A stretch of DNA of 64,000 nucleotides. It comes from JAYRSJ01 sp041920215 (GTDB lineage: Bacteria; Pseudomonadota; Gammaproteobacteria; Burkholderiales; Burkholderiaceae_C). Made by a program: the position numbers and the translations under genes. Positions within the stretch are counted from its first letter, which is position 1, and every line of letters begins with the position of its first letter. The notes beneath the pieces were generated by a model that saw only the letters and a program-made list of their open reading frames with translations, was not told the origin of the DNA and ran no database searches. Shown here piece by piece: positions 1 to 7,421 of the stretch. Where the stretch lies: contig JAYRSJ010000005.1 in the NCBI GenBank assembly GCA_041920215.1, positions 124,001 through 188,000 on the forward strand, given 5' to 3'.

Positions 1-343
1 CCAGGGCGCGCGCGGTGGCGGCCTCGATCAGCGGCACATCGCCGTTGAGGATCAGGGTGATGCCCTCGTCACCCAGCAGGGGCAGGGCCTGCTGGACCGC
101 ATGGCCGGTGCCCAGTTGGGGCATCTGGCGCACGAACTGCAGGCCTGGCGCGCTGACGGCAGACTCGACCAGCTCGGCGCCATGGCCGGTGATCACGATG
201 CGTCGGGCTTCGCCCAGCGCCTCGGTGGTCGTGAGCACATGCTGGAGCAGGGAGCGGCCAGCCAGCTTGTGCAGCACCTTGGGCAGGGCCGACTTCATGC
301 GGGTGCCCTTGCCGGCAGCCATGATGACGATGTTGAGCGCCAT
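1..343 (-). CDS. glmU: Bifunctional GlmU, N-terminal fragment (window edge)
   Basis: N-acetylglucosamine-1-phosphate uridyltransferase / glucosamine-1-phosphate acetyltransferase, which makes UDP-GlcNAc for peptidoglycan and LPS in the cytoplasm. Only the first 114 codons lie in the window; the rest runs off the left edge. The visible part begins MALNIVIMAAGKGTRM, the nucleotidyltransferase signature G-x-G-T-R-M, followed by PKVLHKLAGRSLL. Further on are QLGTGHAVQQALP and LILNGDVPL, the uridine-binding and Mg-binding (GDVPL) elements of the family. The start is the ATG at 343, which gives the family's usual N-terminus. The acetyltransferase domain cannot be judged. Confidence 0.95.
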   Translation of the reverse strand, partial: MALNIVIMAAGKGTRMKSALPKVLHKLAGRSLLQHVLTTTEALGEARRIVITGHGAELVESAVSAPGLQFVRQMPQLGTGHAVQQALPLLGDEGITLILNGDVPLIEAATARAL

Positions 344-462
344 GGGATCGATTCGCGTTGCGTCTGTGGACGAAGCCGCGATTATCAACGGCGGCCGACG
401 GCCGGCATGTGACTGCTGCCGCAGGACGCGCATGGCGCCCCGCGGCGTCAGCTCAGTCAGGC

Positions 463-1068
463 TCAGCGCATGCGCTGCACCGCCACATCGTGCGGCTTGG
501 GATTGCTGACCGGAAAGTCGGCCAGCGCGGCCTCGAACAGCGCGCCCACCAGTTCCATGCTGCCCTGGGTAACGCCGTCATTGCTGGCCCGTGCCTCATA
601 CAGCGGCTCGCCGCTGGCGCGGTCGCGCAGCAGCAGCGCGGCCTCGCGCTCGTAGCGCCGGTCGGTGTCGAAGGCGAGCGAGGGGTATAGACGGCCGTAG
701 CGCCAGTGATGGATGCTGCCATGCCAGCGCCACCACAGCGGATCGTCCCAGGGCGCGCGGTCCTGGGCGCTGATGCGCACGCCCAGCGAGACCATCACGT
801 CGGCGCTCCTGGCATCGGCGGCGGGCCTGAAGCCGGCCTTCTCCAGTGCGCTGCGCGCCAGGTCTTCCAGCTCGGCCTGGCGGCTGTCCTGTTGCTGCTG
901 GGAGGGCAGGCGCTCGAAGGCATAGCTGCCAGGCGCGCGACCCGCGGGCCAGCTGCCGAAGCTGCGCACCTCGGCGCTGATCGTGTAGGGCCCGCTGCAG
1001 GCGCTCAGCGCGGCCAGGGCCAGGGCGCTGAGACGGAAGATCGCATGGCGTCGATTGAGTGTTCTCAT
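463..1068 (-). CDS. DUF4136-family lipoprotein
   Basis: Predicted envelope lipoprotein of about 201 residues. It starts with a basic n-region (MRTLNRRH), a hydrophobic stretch and a lipobox ending LSAC, with the lipidated Cys at residue 24. The rest resembles the DUF4136 family: a GSYAFERLP element, a Leu/Ala-rich helix (LARSALEKAGF) and a VMVSLGVRIS strand, then a His/Trp-rich stretch. The ATG at 1068 was chosen because AGGAGG lies a few bases upstream and because it gives a proper lipoprotein signal; an in-frame start 31 codons earlier would bury that signal. Function unknown; DUF4136 proteins are small outer-membrane-associated lipoproteins. It stands alone between glmU and ttcA. Confidence 0.8.
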   Translation of the reverse strand: MRTLNRRHAIFRLSALALAALSACSGPYTISAEVRSFGSWPAGRAPGSYAFERLPSQQQQDSRQAELEDLARSALEKAGFRPAADARSADVMVSLGVRISAQDRAPWDDPLWWRWHGSIHHWRYGRLYPSLAFDTDRRYEREAALLLRDRASGEPLYEARASNDGVTQGSMELVGALFEAALADFPVSNPKPHDVAVQRMR

Positions 1069-1153
1069 CTTGTGCCTCCTGGGGTATGAGGCCCTGATTG
1101 TGGACCGGACGCGTTGCTGGCGTGTAAACCGGCTGACGCGCTGGCGGCCCTGC

Positions 1154-2086
1154 TCAGTCATCCCTATGCAGCTTGATCACCGACTTGCTGCCGGGCGTGC
1201 TGCCGCAGTCCTCGGCCTCGTCGAAGGCGATGTCGCCATCGGGCTCGGGCTGGCCGCTGGCCTTGATGGTGGTGAAGGGGAACAGATCGCGGTCCATCAT
1301 GTGCGAGGGCACGATATTGCCCATCGCGGTGAACATGTTCTCCACCCGGCCCGGGTACTTCTTGTCCCACTCGCGGATCATGGCCTTGACCTGCACGCGC
1401 TGCAGGTTCTCCTGGCTGCCGCAGAGGTTGCAGGGAATGATGGGGAACTCGCGGTGCGCGGCCCAGCGCACCAGATCGTCCTCGGCCACATAGGCCAGCG
1501 GGCGGATCACGACGTTCTTGCCGTCGTCGCTGACCAGCTTGGGCGGCATGCCCTTGATGCGGCTGCCGAAGAACATGTTCAAGAGCAGCGTGACGACGAT
1601 GTCGTCGCGGTGGTGGCCCAGCGCGATCTTGGTGGCACCCAGCTCGCCGGCAACGCGGTAGAGGATGCCGCGACGCAGCCGCGAGCACAGCGAGCAGGTG
1701 GTCTTGCCCTCGGGGACCAGCTTCTTGACGATCGAGTAGGTGTCCTGGTTCTCGATGTGGAAGTCCACGCCGCGGCTCTTGAGATAAGCCGGCAGCACTT
1801 CCTCGGGAAAGCCGGGCTGCTTCTGGTCGAGGTTGACCGCGACGATGTCGAACTTGATCGGTGCGCGCTGCTTCAGATTGATCAGGATGTCCAGCAGCGA
1901 GTAGCTGTCCTTGCCGCCCGACAGGCAGACCATGACCTTGTCGCCGTCTTCGATCATATTGAAATCGCTGATGGCCTGGCCGACCTGGCGATGCAGGCGC
2001 TTGGAGAGCTTGTTGATCTCGTGGGCGGCCTTCTTCTCGGCGGCGGCATCAAGGGCTTCGGGGGGCAGGGTGTCGGTCGTCGTCAT
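1154..2086 (-). CDS. ttcA: tRNA 2-thiocytidine(32) synthetase TtcA
   Basis: Cytoplasmic Fe-S enzyme that thiolates cytidine 32 of certain tRNAs using ATP. The 310-residue product has the PP-loop SGGKDS at residues 56-61, the cluster-ligating CSLC pair near residue 131, and a third Cys in PCNLCGSQ, all typical of TtcA. FFGSRIKGMPPKL and HHRDDIVVTLLLNMF also match the family. The ATG at 2086 gives the expected N-terminus. The frame stays open a further 1.4 kb upstream, but that part only shadows the next gene. It lies 17 bases downstream of the oxidoreductase-FolB gene and is probably co-transcribed with it. Confidence 0.95.
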   Translation of the reverse strand: MTTTDTLPPEALDAAAEKKAAHEINKLSKRLHRQVGQAISDFNMIEDGDKVMVCLSGGKDSYSLLDILINLKQRAPIKFDIVAVNLDQKQPGFPEEVLPAYLKSRGVDFHIENQDTYSIVKKLVPEGKTTCSLCSRLRRGILYRVAGELGATKIALGHHRDDIVVTLLLNMFFGSRIKGMPPKLVSDDGKNVVIRPLAYVAEDDLVRWAAHREFPIIPCNLCGSQENLQRVQVKAMIREWDKKYPGRVENMFTAMGNIVPSHMMDRDLFPFTTIKASGQPEPDGDIAFDEAEDCGSTPGSKSVIKLHRDD

Positions 2087-2103
2087 ATCGTGTTCGCCTG
2101 GGT

Positions 2104-3429
2104 TTACCACTGGCCGCATTCGGCGCTGATGGCGACTTGGCAGTCGGGGAAGATCTCCAGCTTGGTCACCTTGAAGCGCACGCCCACCACGCCGGGCAGC
2201 TTCATCAGCCGGGTGCAGAGCTTGCCCAGCAGGGCCTCGAGCAGGTCGGTGTGTTCGGCGGTGCACTCGTCGATGATGATGCTGCGCACCTTGCGGTAGT
2301 CCAGCACATGGCCGATATCGGCATCGCGCGAAACGATCATCTGTGCGCCCAGATTGACCTCGGCATCGACCTGTATGGGCTGCGGCCCCTCGCGCTCGAA
2401 GTCCAGCACGCCCAGATTGGCGCCGAAGCGCAGGCCGCTGATATGGATGACCTGGCGGTTGTTGCGACGCAGGGCCAGCGGTGGCTGGCTCTCGGCCAAG
2501 GGGCGCAGAAAGGCCTCGACCTGCTTGGCCGCAACCACGCCGTCGCCCAGCGCGGTCTGCACGCTGGGATGCTGGCGGCCGCTGGCATCGCCGGCCACGA
2601 ACAGGCCCAGCGGCGCGAAGCGCGGCTCGTCGCGGAAGGGCTGGGAGGGGGCGGTGACGCCGGCTCTTTGCAGCGCATCGGCCACCAGCAGCCAGGCCTC
2701 GGGCGCGGGCTCGAAGCCCAGCAGCACACCCACATGGTCGAAGCGCTCCTCGCCATGGCGGGCCGAGCGCACGCTGACGCCGGACGCATCCGCCTGCACC
2801 GACTGCGGCATGGGGTCGGCCGGGCGTTGCATGATCGAGGCGTCGGCTCGCAGCTGCAGCAGCAAATGCGACTGGGCACGCCAGTCGCTGCGCGACCAGA
2901 TCGTCACCTGGTGGCCGCGCGCCCGCAGATAGAGGGCGTTCTCGACCGCATTGTCGCCGCCGCCCAGCAGCAGGATGCGCCCAGGCGCCAGCCGCTCGCG
3001 GATGGCCGTCAGCCCGATCGCGTCCAGCACCCGCGGGCTGTCGGGGCACAGCGGTGTCGGCCGACGCGGCTGCAGGCCGGTGGCCAGCAGCAAGGCCCTG
3101 GACTGCAGCGTCAGCCCCGAATCCAGCCGCAGCTGCCAGCCCTGGCCACTCTGCCAGTCCAGATGGACCGGCTGCCGCCCCAGCTGCAGCTCCAGGCCGG
3201 CGATCGCCGCGGTCTGGCTGGCGTAGCGCCGGCCCAGCGCGGCCAGGCTCTGCTCGGGCTCGCCCAACACCCAGTTCTGACGGAAGTCGAGCGCCTGCAG
3301 GCCCTGACAGAGCTGCGTGGCGCGCTCGACCAGCGCGACGCTGAGCCCCAGCTGCCGCAGCCAGGAGGCTGCGCTGCAGCCAGCCGGGCCGCCGCCGATG
3401 ATGGTGACGTCCAGGGGCTTGCCGCTCAT
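2104..3429 (-). CDS. FAD-dependent oxidoreductase fused to dihydroneopterin aldolase (FolB)
   Basis: Two-domain protein of 441 residues. Residues 1 to about 320 form a thioredoxin-reductase-like flavoprotein: an N-terminal dinucleotide fold (IIGGGPAGCSAASWL), a second NAD(P)-type Rossmann motif (LLLGGGDNAVENALYL) and a C-terminal FAD motif (LFVAGDASG). No CxxC redox pair is visible. From about residue 330 to the end is a complete FolB-like aldolase: IHISGLRFGANLGVLDFE, a LDYRKV element, TDLLEALLG, and the VRFKVTKLEIFPD stretch with the Lys expected in the active site. FolB converts dihydroneopterin to 6-hydroxymethyl-dihydropterin in folate synthesis. The fusion is continuous with no frameshift. 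Its start overlaps the stop of the upstream membrane protein by 4 bases. What the flavin domain does is unknown. Confidence 0.85.
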   Translation of the reverse strand: MSGKPLDVTIIGGGPAGCSAASWLRQLGLSVALVERATQLCQGLQALDFRQNWVLGEPEQSLAALGRRYASQTAAIAGLELQLGRQPVHLDWQSGQGWQLRLDSGLTLQSRALLLATGLQPRRPTPLCPDSPRVLDAIGLTAIRERLAPGRILLLGGGDNAVENALYLRARGHQVTIWSRSDWRAQSHLLLQLRADASIMQRPADPMPQSVQADASGVSVRSARHGEERFDHVGVLLGFEPAPEAWLLVADALQRAGVTAPSQPFRDEPRFAPLGLFVAGDASGRQHPSVQTALGDGVVAAKQVEAFLRPLAESQPPLALRRNNRQVIHISGLRFGANLGVLDFEREGPQPIQVDAEVNLGAQMIVSRDADIGHVLDYRKVRSIIIDECTAEHTDLLEALLGKLCTRLMKLPGVVGVRFKVTKLEIFPDCQVAISAECGQW

Positions 3430-4253
3430 CGCACCGCTCCCTGGCTGCCGCCGGCCTGCAGGCGGCTGGCCAGCAGTTCGCCATAGATCACGCCGACGGC
3501 GATGCTGAGGTCCTCGGCGAAATAGCGCTTCAGATAGGGCGAGGCTAGGAAATGCTCCTGCATCTTCTGGCGCAGCGAGAGCTGCAGCCGCAGCAGCTGA
3601 TCGCTCTCGGGCTGCAGGCCTATGCGTATCGCATAGCCCTCGGCCACTGCACCTTGCAGGCTGCCGTGAAAACGCTTGAGCAGCGGGTGGGAACGAATCT
3701 TGTCGAGGCTGTGCTGGTCGATGAACTCAACGCCGGCTTCGATCGGCTCGGCCAGGCGCCGTGGGTCGATCTGCAGCTCGGTCACCAGCTCGATGTTGTA
3801 GACGTTCATCTTGAAGTCCACCGCCACCGCGGGGCGGCTGTCGTCGGCCCAGTCGAGGTGGTAGCGCACATAGCTGCGCCCGCCGGCCGGTCGCGCCAGC
3901 ACCGCACGGCGGAAGGGGTAGCCGGTGCTGGCATGGTCGCGGCAGGCCAGCTCCAGGCGGTCCAGCACGGTGCGCTCCAGAAAGCGCGCCACCAGCTCGT
4001 CGATCTGTCGGGTCGAGGTGCGGCGTATGCCTATGGCCGCCAGCACCGCGAACAGCATGGGCAGCAGCACCACCAGCATCTGGGCCGCCGGCCCCTGCAG
4101 GCTGTCCGGCCCGCGCAGCATCAGGGCCACGGCCGCGGCCATGGCCAGCAGCACGAACAGGCTCAGGCCCACGATGGCCGCCACCGGCAGGGTGACGATG
4201 GTGTCGTGCAGGCTGTTGCCGCGTGCTGGGCTGGTCTCGGAGGGCTTGTCCAT
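3426..4253 (-). CDS. Uncharacterised inner-membrane protein
   Basis: No family recognised. The 275-residue product begins with a short polar segment, then has two hydrophobic helices at about residues 20-46 (ending AAAVALML) and 58-77 (MLVVLLPMLFAVLAAIGI). A cytoplasmic or periplasmic domain of about 195 residues follows, mixed alpha/beta, with many charged residues and no catalytic motif that I can see. Its stop overlaps the start of the oxidoreductase-FolB gene (ATGA), so translation is probably coupled. The msrPQ pair lies just upstream on the same strand. The pairing with a redox-folate fusion and methionine sulfoxide reductase hints at an envelope redox role, but that is inference only. 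Confidence 0.75.
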   Translation of the reverse strand: MDKPSETSPARGNSLHDTIVTLPVAAIVGLSLFVLLAMAAAVALMLRGPDSLQGPAAQMLVVLLPMLFAVLAAIGIRRTSTRQIDELVARFLERTVLDRLELACRDHASTGYPFRRAVLARPAGGRSYVRYHLDWADDSRPAVAVDFKMNVYNIELVTELQIDPRRLAEPIEAGVEFIDQHSLDKIRSHPLLKRFHGSLQGAVAEGYAIRIGLQPESDQLLRLQLSLRQKMQEHFLASPYLKRYFAEDLSIAVGVIYGELLASRLQAGGSQGAVR

Positions 4254-4318
4254 GAGGGCGGGGAGTCAGGGCAGCCGGTGATTATCCCAGGCCGGGCGCG
4301 CGCGTTCGCGCCCGCGCT

Positions 4319-4954
4319 TCAGGCCTGCGTGACAGCCGCCACGCGGCGCTGCCGCCAGTGCCGGGCGATGCGCCAGCCCAGCAACAGCGCCAGCAGCCCG
4401 CCGTAGAGCGCCGGTTCGGCAAAATCGTTCTTGCCGCTGCGCATCCAGATGAAATGCGCCAGCGCGATCAGTGCGAGCAGATAAATGCTGCGGTGCAGGG
4501 CCTGCCAGCGTCGCGCGCCCAGGCGCTTGATCGCCGCGTTGAAGCTGGTGGCGGCCAGTGGCAGCAGCAGCAGCCAGGCGCTGAAACCCATCAGTATGAA
4601 GGGGCGCTTGGCGATGTCGCGGCCGATCTCGGCCAGATCCAGGCCCTGGTCCAGCCAACCATAGGCCAGCAGGTGCAGGCTGGCATAGAAGAAGGCGAAC
4701 AGACCCAGCATGCGGCGCAGGCGGGCCAGCGCGGGTTGGGTCAGCAACTGGCGCAGCGGCGTGATCGCCAGGGTCAGGCAGAGCAGGCGCAGCGCCCAGT
4801 CGCCCAGGCCGCGTATCAAGGCCTCGGCCGGATTGGCCCCCAGACCGTCGCTGGCCGCGCCCCAGACGAGCTGGGCCAGCGGCAGCAGGCACAGCGCGAA
4901 GAGCAGGGGTTTGGCGGCCGGATGCAGCAGCCAGGTTCTCGTGTCGCGCCCCAC
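4319..4954 (-). CDS. msrQ: MsrQ, haem-binding membrane subunit of methionine sulfoxide reductase
   Basis: Inner-membrane b-type haem protein that passes electrons from the quinone pool or a flavin reductase to periplasmic MsrP. The 211-residue product has about six hydrophobic helices and the ferric-reductase-like pattern of the family: RRMLGLFAFFYASLHLLAY, RPFILMGFSAWLLLLPLA, and RWQALHRSIYLLALIALAHFIW with spaced His ligands. The start is GTG at 4954, one base after the msrP stop, so the two genes are translationally linked. The C-terminus is basic and probably cytoplasmic. Confidence 0.92.
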   Translation of the reverse strand: MGRDTRTWLLHPAAKPLLFALCLLPLAQLVWGAASDGLGANPAEALIRGLGDWALRLLCLTLAITPLRQLLTQPALARLRRMLGLFAFFYASLHLLAYGWLDQGLDLAEIGRDIAKRPFILMGFSAWLLLLPLAATSFNAAIKRLGARRWQALHRSIYLLALIALAHFIWMRSGKNDFAEPALYGGLLALLLGWRIARHWRQRRVAAVTQA

Positions 4955-4955
4955 C

Positions 4956-5951
4956 TCAGAAGAACTTCTTCAGGTCCATGCCGGCGTAGAGCGAAGCGAC
5001 CTGGGCCTCGTAGCCGTTGAACATCAGTGTGGGCCGCTTCTTGGCGAACAGCCCGTCCTCGCCGATGCGGCGCTCGCTGGCCTGGCTCCAGCGCGGATGG
5101 TCGACGCGCGGATTCACATTGCTGTAAAAGCCGTACTCCTGCGCGGCCGTGCGGGTCCAGCTGGAGACTGGCTGTTTCTCGACGAAACGGATCTTGACCA
5201 GAGACTTGGCCGACTTGAAGCCGTACTTCCAGGGCACGACCAGGCGCACCGGGGCGCCGTTCTGATTGGGCAGCAGCTCGCCATACATGCCGAAGGCCAG
5301 CAGGGTCAGCGGATGCATGGCCTCGTCGATGCGCAGGCCCTCGACATAGGGCCAGTCCAGCACGCCGGAGCGCAGGCCCGGCATCTGGGCCTTGTCGGCC
5401 AGCGTGACGAACTCGACATACTTGGCCCGGCTATTGGGCTGCACCTGCTGGATCAGGGCCGCCAGCGAGTAGCCCACCCAGGGGATCACCATGGACCAGC
5501 CCTCGACGCAGCGCAGCCGGTAGATGCGCTCCTCCATGGGGCTGAGCTTGAGCAGCGTGTCGAGGTCGAAGACACCGGGCTTGCCGACCTCACCCTCGAC
5601 GCTGACCGTCCAGGGGCGGGTCTTGAGCGAACCGGCAAGACGGGCCGGGTCGGCCTTGTCGGTGCCGAACTCGTAGAAATTGTTGTAGCTGCTGGCGTCC
5701 TGGTAGGCAGTGGGCTTGTCCATCACCAGCGCACCGGCGACGCTGCTGCGCAGGCCGGGCAGGGCGGCCAGCCTGCCCGGGCGCACAGTCTGGGCCAAGG
5801 CCTCGCGACCGGCCCAGGCCGCCAGTATCGAACCGGCAGCGCCGCCGGCCACTAGGCGCAGCCAGTCGCGGCGGCCCTCATAGGCCTGGCGCGGCGTGAT
5901 CTCGGAGGGCGCGGGCTGATCGAAGCGGGACGGACGCAGAAACACGGACAT
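4956..5951 (-). CDS. msrP: MsrP, periplasmic molybdopterin methionine sulfoxide reductase
   Basis: Catalytic subunit that repairs oxidised methionine in periplasmic proteins. The 331-residue precursor has a Tat signal: twin Arg at residues 27-28 in RRDWLRL, a hydrophobic Gly/Ala core and a likely cut after AREALAQ-type sequence near residue 54. The sulfite-oxidase fold carries the molybdenum-ligating Cys at about residue 148 in YRLRCVEGWSMVIPWVG. VRLVVPWKYGFKSAKS is also typical. The ATG start follows AAGGAG-like sequence. It is the first gene of an msrPQ pair and precedes the unknown membrane protein. Confidence 0.95.
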   Translation of the reverse strand: MSVFLRPSRFDQPAPSEITPRQAYEGRRDWLRLVAGGAAGSILAAWAGREALAQTVRPGRLAALPGLRSSVAGALVMDKPTAYQDASSYNNFYEFGTDKADPARLAGSLKTRPWTVSVEGEVGKPGVFDLDTLLKLSPMEERIYRLRCVEGWSMVIPWVGYSLAALIQQVQPNSRAKYVEFVTLADKAQMPGLRSGVLDWPYVEGLRIDEAMHPLTLLAFGMYGELLPNQNGAPVRLVVPWKYGFKSAKSLVKIRFVEKQPVSSWTRTAAQEYGFYSNVNPRVDHPRWSQASERRIGEDGLFAKKRPTLMFNGYEAQVASLYAGMDLKKFF

Positions 5952-6050
5952 GCAAACTCCTTGGGCGGTTCTCGCAGACTGATTCGCGCTGCGAGCCCGA
6001 GAAGTTACGCCGGAACGAAATTTCCTGCCCGCCCAGGGGCGATCGATGGC

Positions 6051-7421
6051 TCAGAGTTCGCCGTAGGAATGCAGACCCGACAGGAACATATTGACGCCCA
6101 GGAAGGCGAAGGTCGTCACCAGCAGGCCGACCAGGGCCCACCAGGCTGCCACCACGCCGCGCAGGCCCTTCATCAGGCGCATATGCAGCCAGGCCGCGTA
6201 GTTGAGCCAGACGATCAGGGCCCAGGTCTCCTTGGGGTCCCAGCTCCAGTAGCCGCCCCAGGCCTCGGCGGCCCAGAAGGCGCCCAGGATGGTGGCGATG
6301 GTGAAGAAAGCGAAGCCCAGCGCGATGGCCTTGTACATCAGGTCATCCAGCAGGGTCAGTGAGGGCAGGCGGGCAGTCAGCCGGCCGCGCAGCGCCACAC
6401 ACAGGCTCAGGAAGAGGGCTACGCCGCCCATCTTGCGAGCCCAGCCTTCCAGGCCGCTGGCGGTCTCGGGCGCGACGCTGGCGCCGTAGCGGAAGGCCAG
6501 CAGCACCAGCACGAGGCTCACCGGCAGCACGATCAGGCCGGTCACCAGGGCGCGCTGAGTCGCGGTCTTGAGCAGATAGGCCAGGGCGACCATGGCGGCC
6601 ATCGCGAAAGTGCCATAGCCGACAAAATTGGCCGGCACATGGATCTTCATCCACCAGCTCTGTAGGGCCGGCACCAGGGGCTGGATCTCATGGGCCTCGC
6701 GGTCCAGCGTGTACCAGAGCAGGAAGGCGACCGAGGCGCTGACCACCAGCATCACCCAGGCACCCAGCGCGCGGGTCTTGAAGCGCTGCTCGTAGTAGAG
6801 GTACATCAGCGTGGTCAGCCAGGCGAACATCACGAAGACTTCGTAGAGATTACTGACCGGGATATGACCGATGTCCGGGCCGATCTGGTGGCTCTCGAAC
6901 CAGCGCACCATGGTGCCCAGCAAGGCCATGAAGACGGCCCCCCAGGCCAGGCGGCTGCCGATATGCTCGGCTGCGCTGTCAGCCTGCGCACCGGCCTTGG
7001 TGAACATGCCGCCCCAGTAGAACAGCGTGCTCATGAAGAACAGCAGGCTCATCCACAGGATGGCGCTCTGGCTGGACAGCAGGTACTTGAGGGCAAACAC
7101 CTGTTCGGCCGCCGCCAGATCGGCGCCGAAGCCGTCGCTCTTGGCGCTGTAGAGGTAGATCGCGGCCAGTGCGCCGGCGCCCACCAGCACGCTGAGCAGG
7201 CGCAGCGGTCGCCAGAACCAGCCCAGGGCGATCAGCGAAGGCGCGCTGCAGGCCAGGATGGCTTCCTCGTAGCCGTTCATTGCGTCGCGGTAGTGCACGA
7301 AGGCATAGCCGGTCGCAAGCAGCACCAGCAGGGCGAAGGCCCAGTCGGCCGGGCTTCGGCTGGCCAGCAGGCCACGTCGGCCCATCGGGATGCTGCTCAC
7401 GGAGCTTGTCGCGGTATTCAT
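6051..7421 (-). CDS. ccsB: CcsB/ResC, cytochrome c biogenesis membrane protein
   Basis: Membrane half of the System II cytochrome c synthase, which carries haem to the periplasmic face and attaches it to apocytochrome c. The 456-residue product is strongly hydrophobic with many helices. Near the C-terminus is the tryptophan-rich WWD haem-handling motif (WGGYWSWDPKETWALIVW), and conserved His residues flank it. Start: the ATG at 7421 overlaps the resB stop by 4 bases; the frame is open for 42 more codons upstream, but that stretch is resB sequence read out of frame. It works with ResB, encoded immediately upstream. Confidence 0.95.
   Translation of the reverse strand: MNTATSSVSSIPMGRRGLLASRSPADWAFALLVLLATGYAFVHYRDAMNGYEEAILACSAPSLIALGWFWRPLRLLSVLVGAGALAAIYLYSAKSDGFGADLAAAEQVFALKYLLSSQSAILWMSLLFFMSTLFYWGGMFTKAGAQADSAAEHIGSRLAWGAVFMALLGTMVRWFESHQIGPDIGHIPVSNLYEVFVMFAWLTTLMYLYYEQRFKTRALGAWVMLVVSASVAFLLWYTLDREAHEIQPLVPALQSWWMKIHVPANFVGYGTFAMAAMVALAYLLKTATQRALVTGLIVLPVSLVLVLLAFRYGASVAPETASGLEGWARKMGGVALFLSLCVALRGRLTARLPSLTLLDDLMYKAIALGFAFFTIATILGAFWAAEAWGGYWSWDPKETWALIVWLNYAAWLHMRLMKGLRGVVAAWWALVGLLVTTFAFLGVNMFLSGLHSYGEL

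Noticed and set aside
1055..2299. Long plus-strand open frame of about 414 codons opposite ttcA and folB
   Set aside because: Antisense shadow of high-GC coding DNA: biased to Leu, Ala, His, Gln, no domain motif and no binding site.
1154..3484. A 776-codon open frame that includes ttcA
   Set aside because: Its first 466 codons read the oxidoreductase-FolB gene in another frame with low-complexity Ala/Arg/Gly sequence. Only the TtcA part has family motifs and a proper start.
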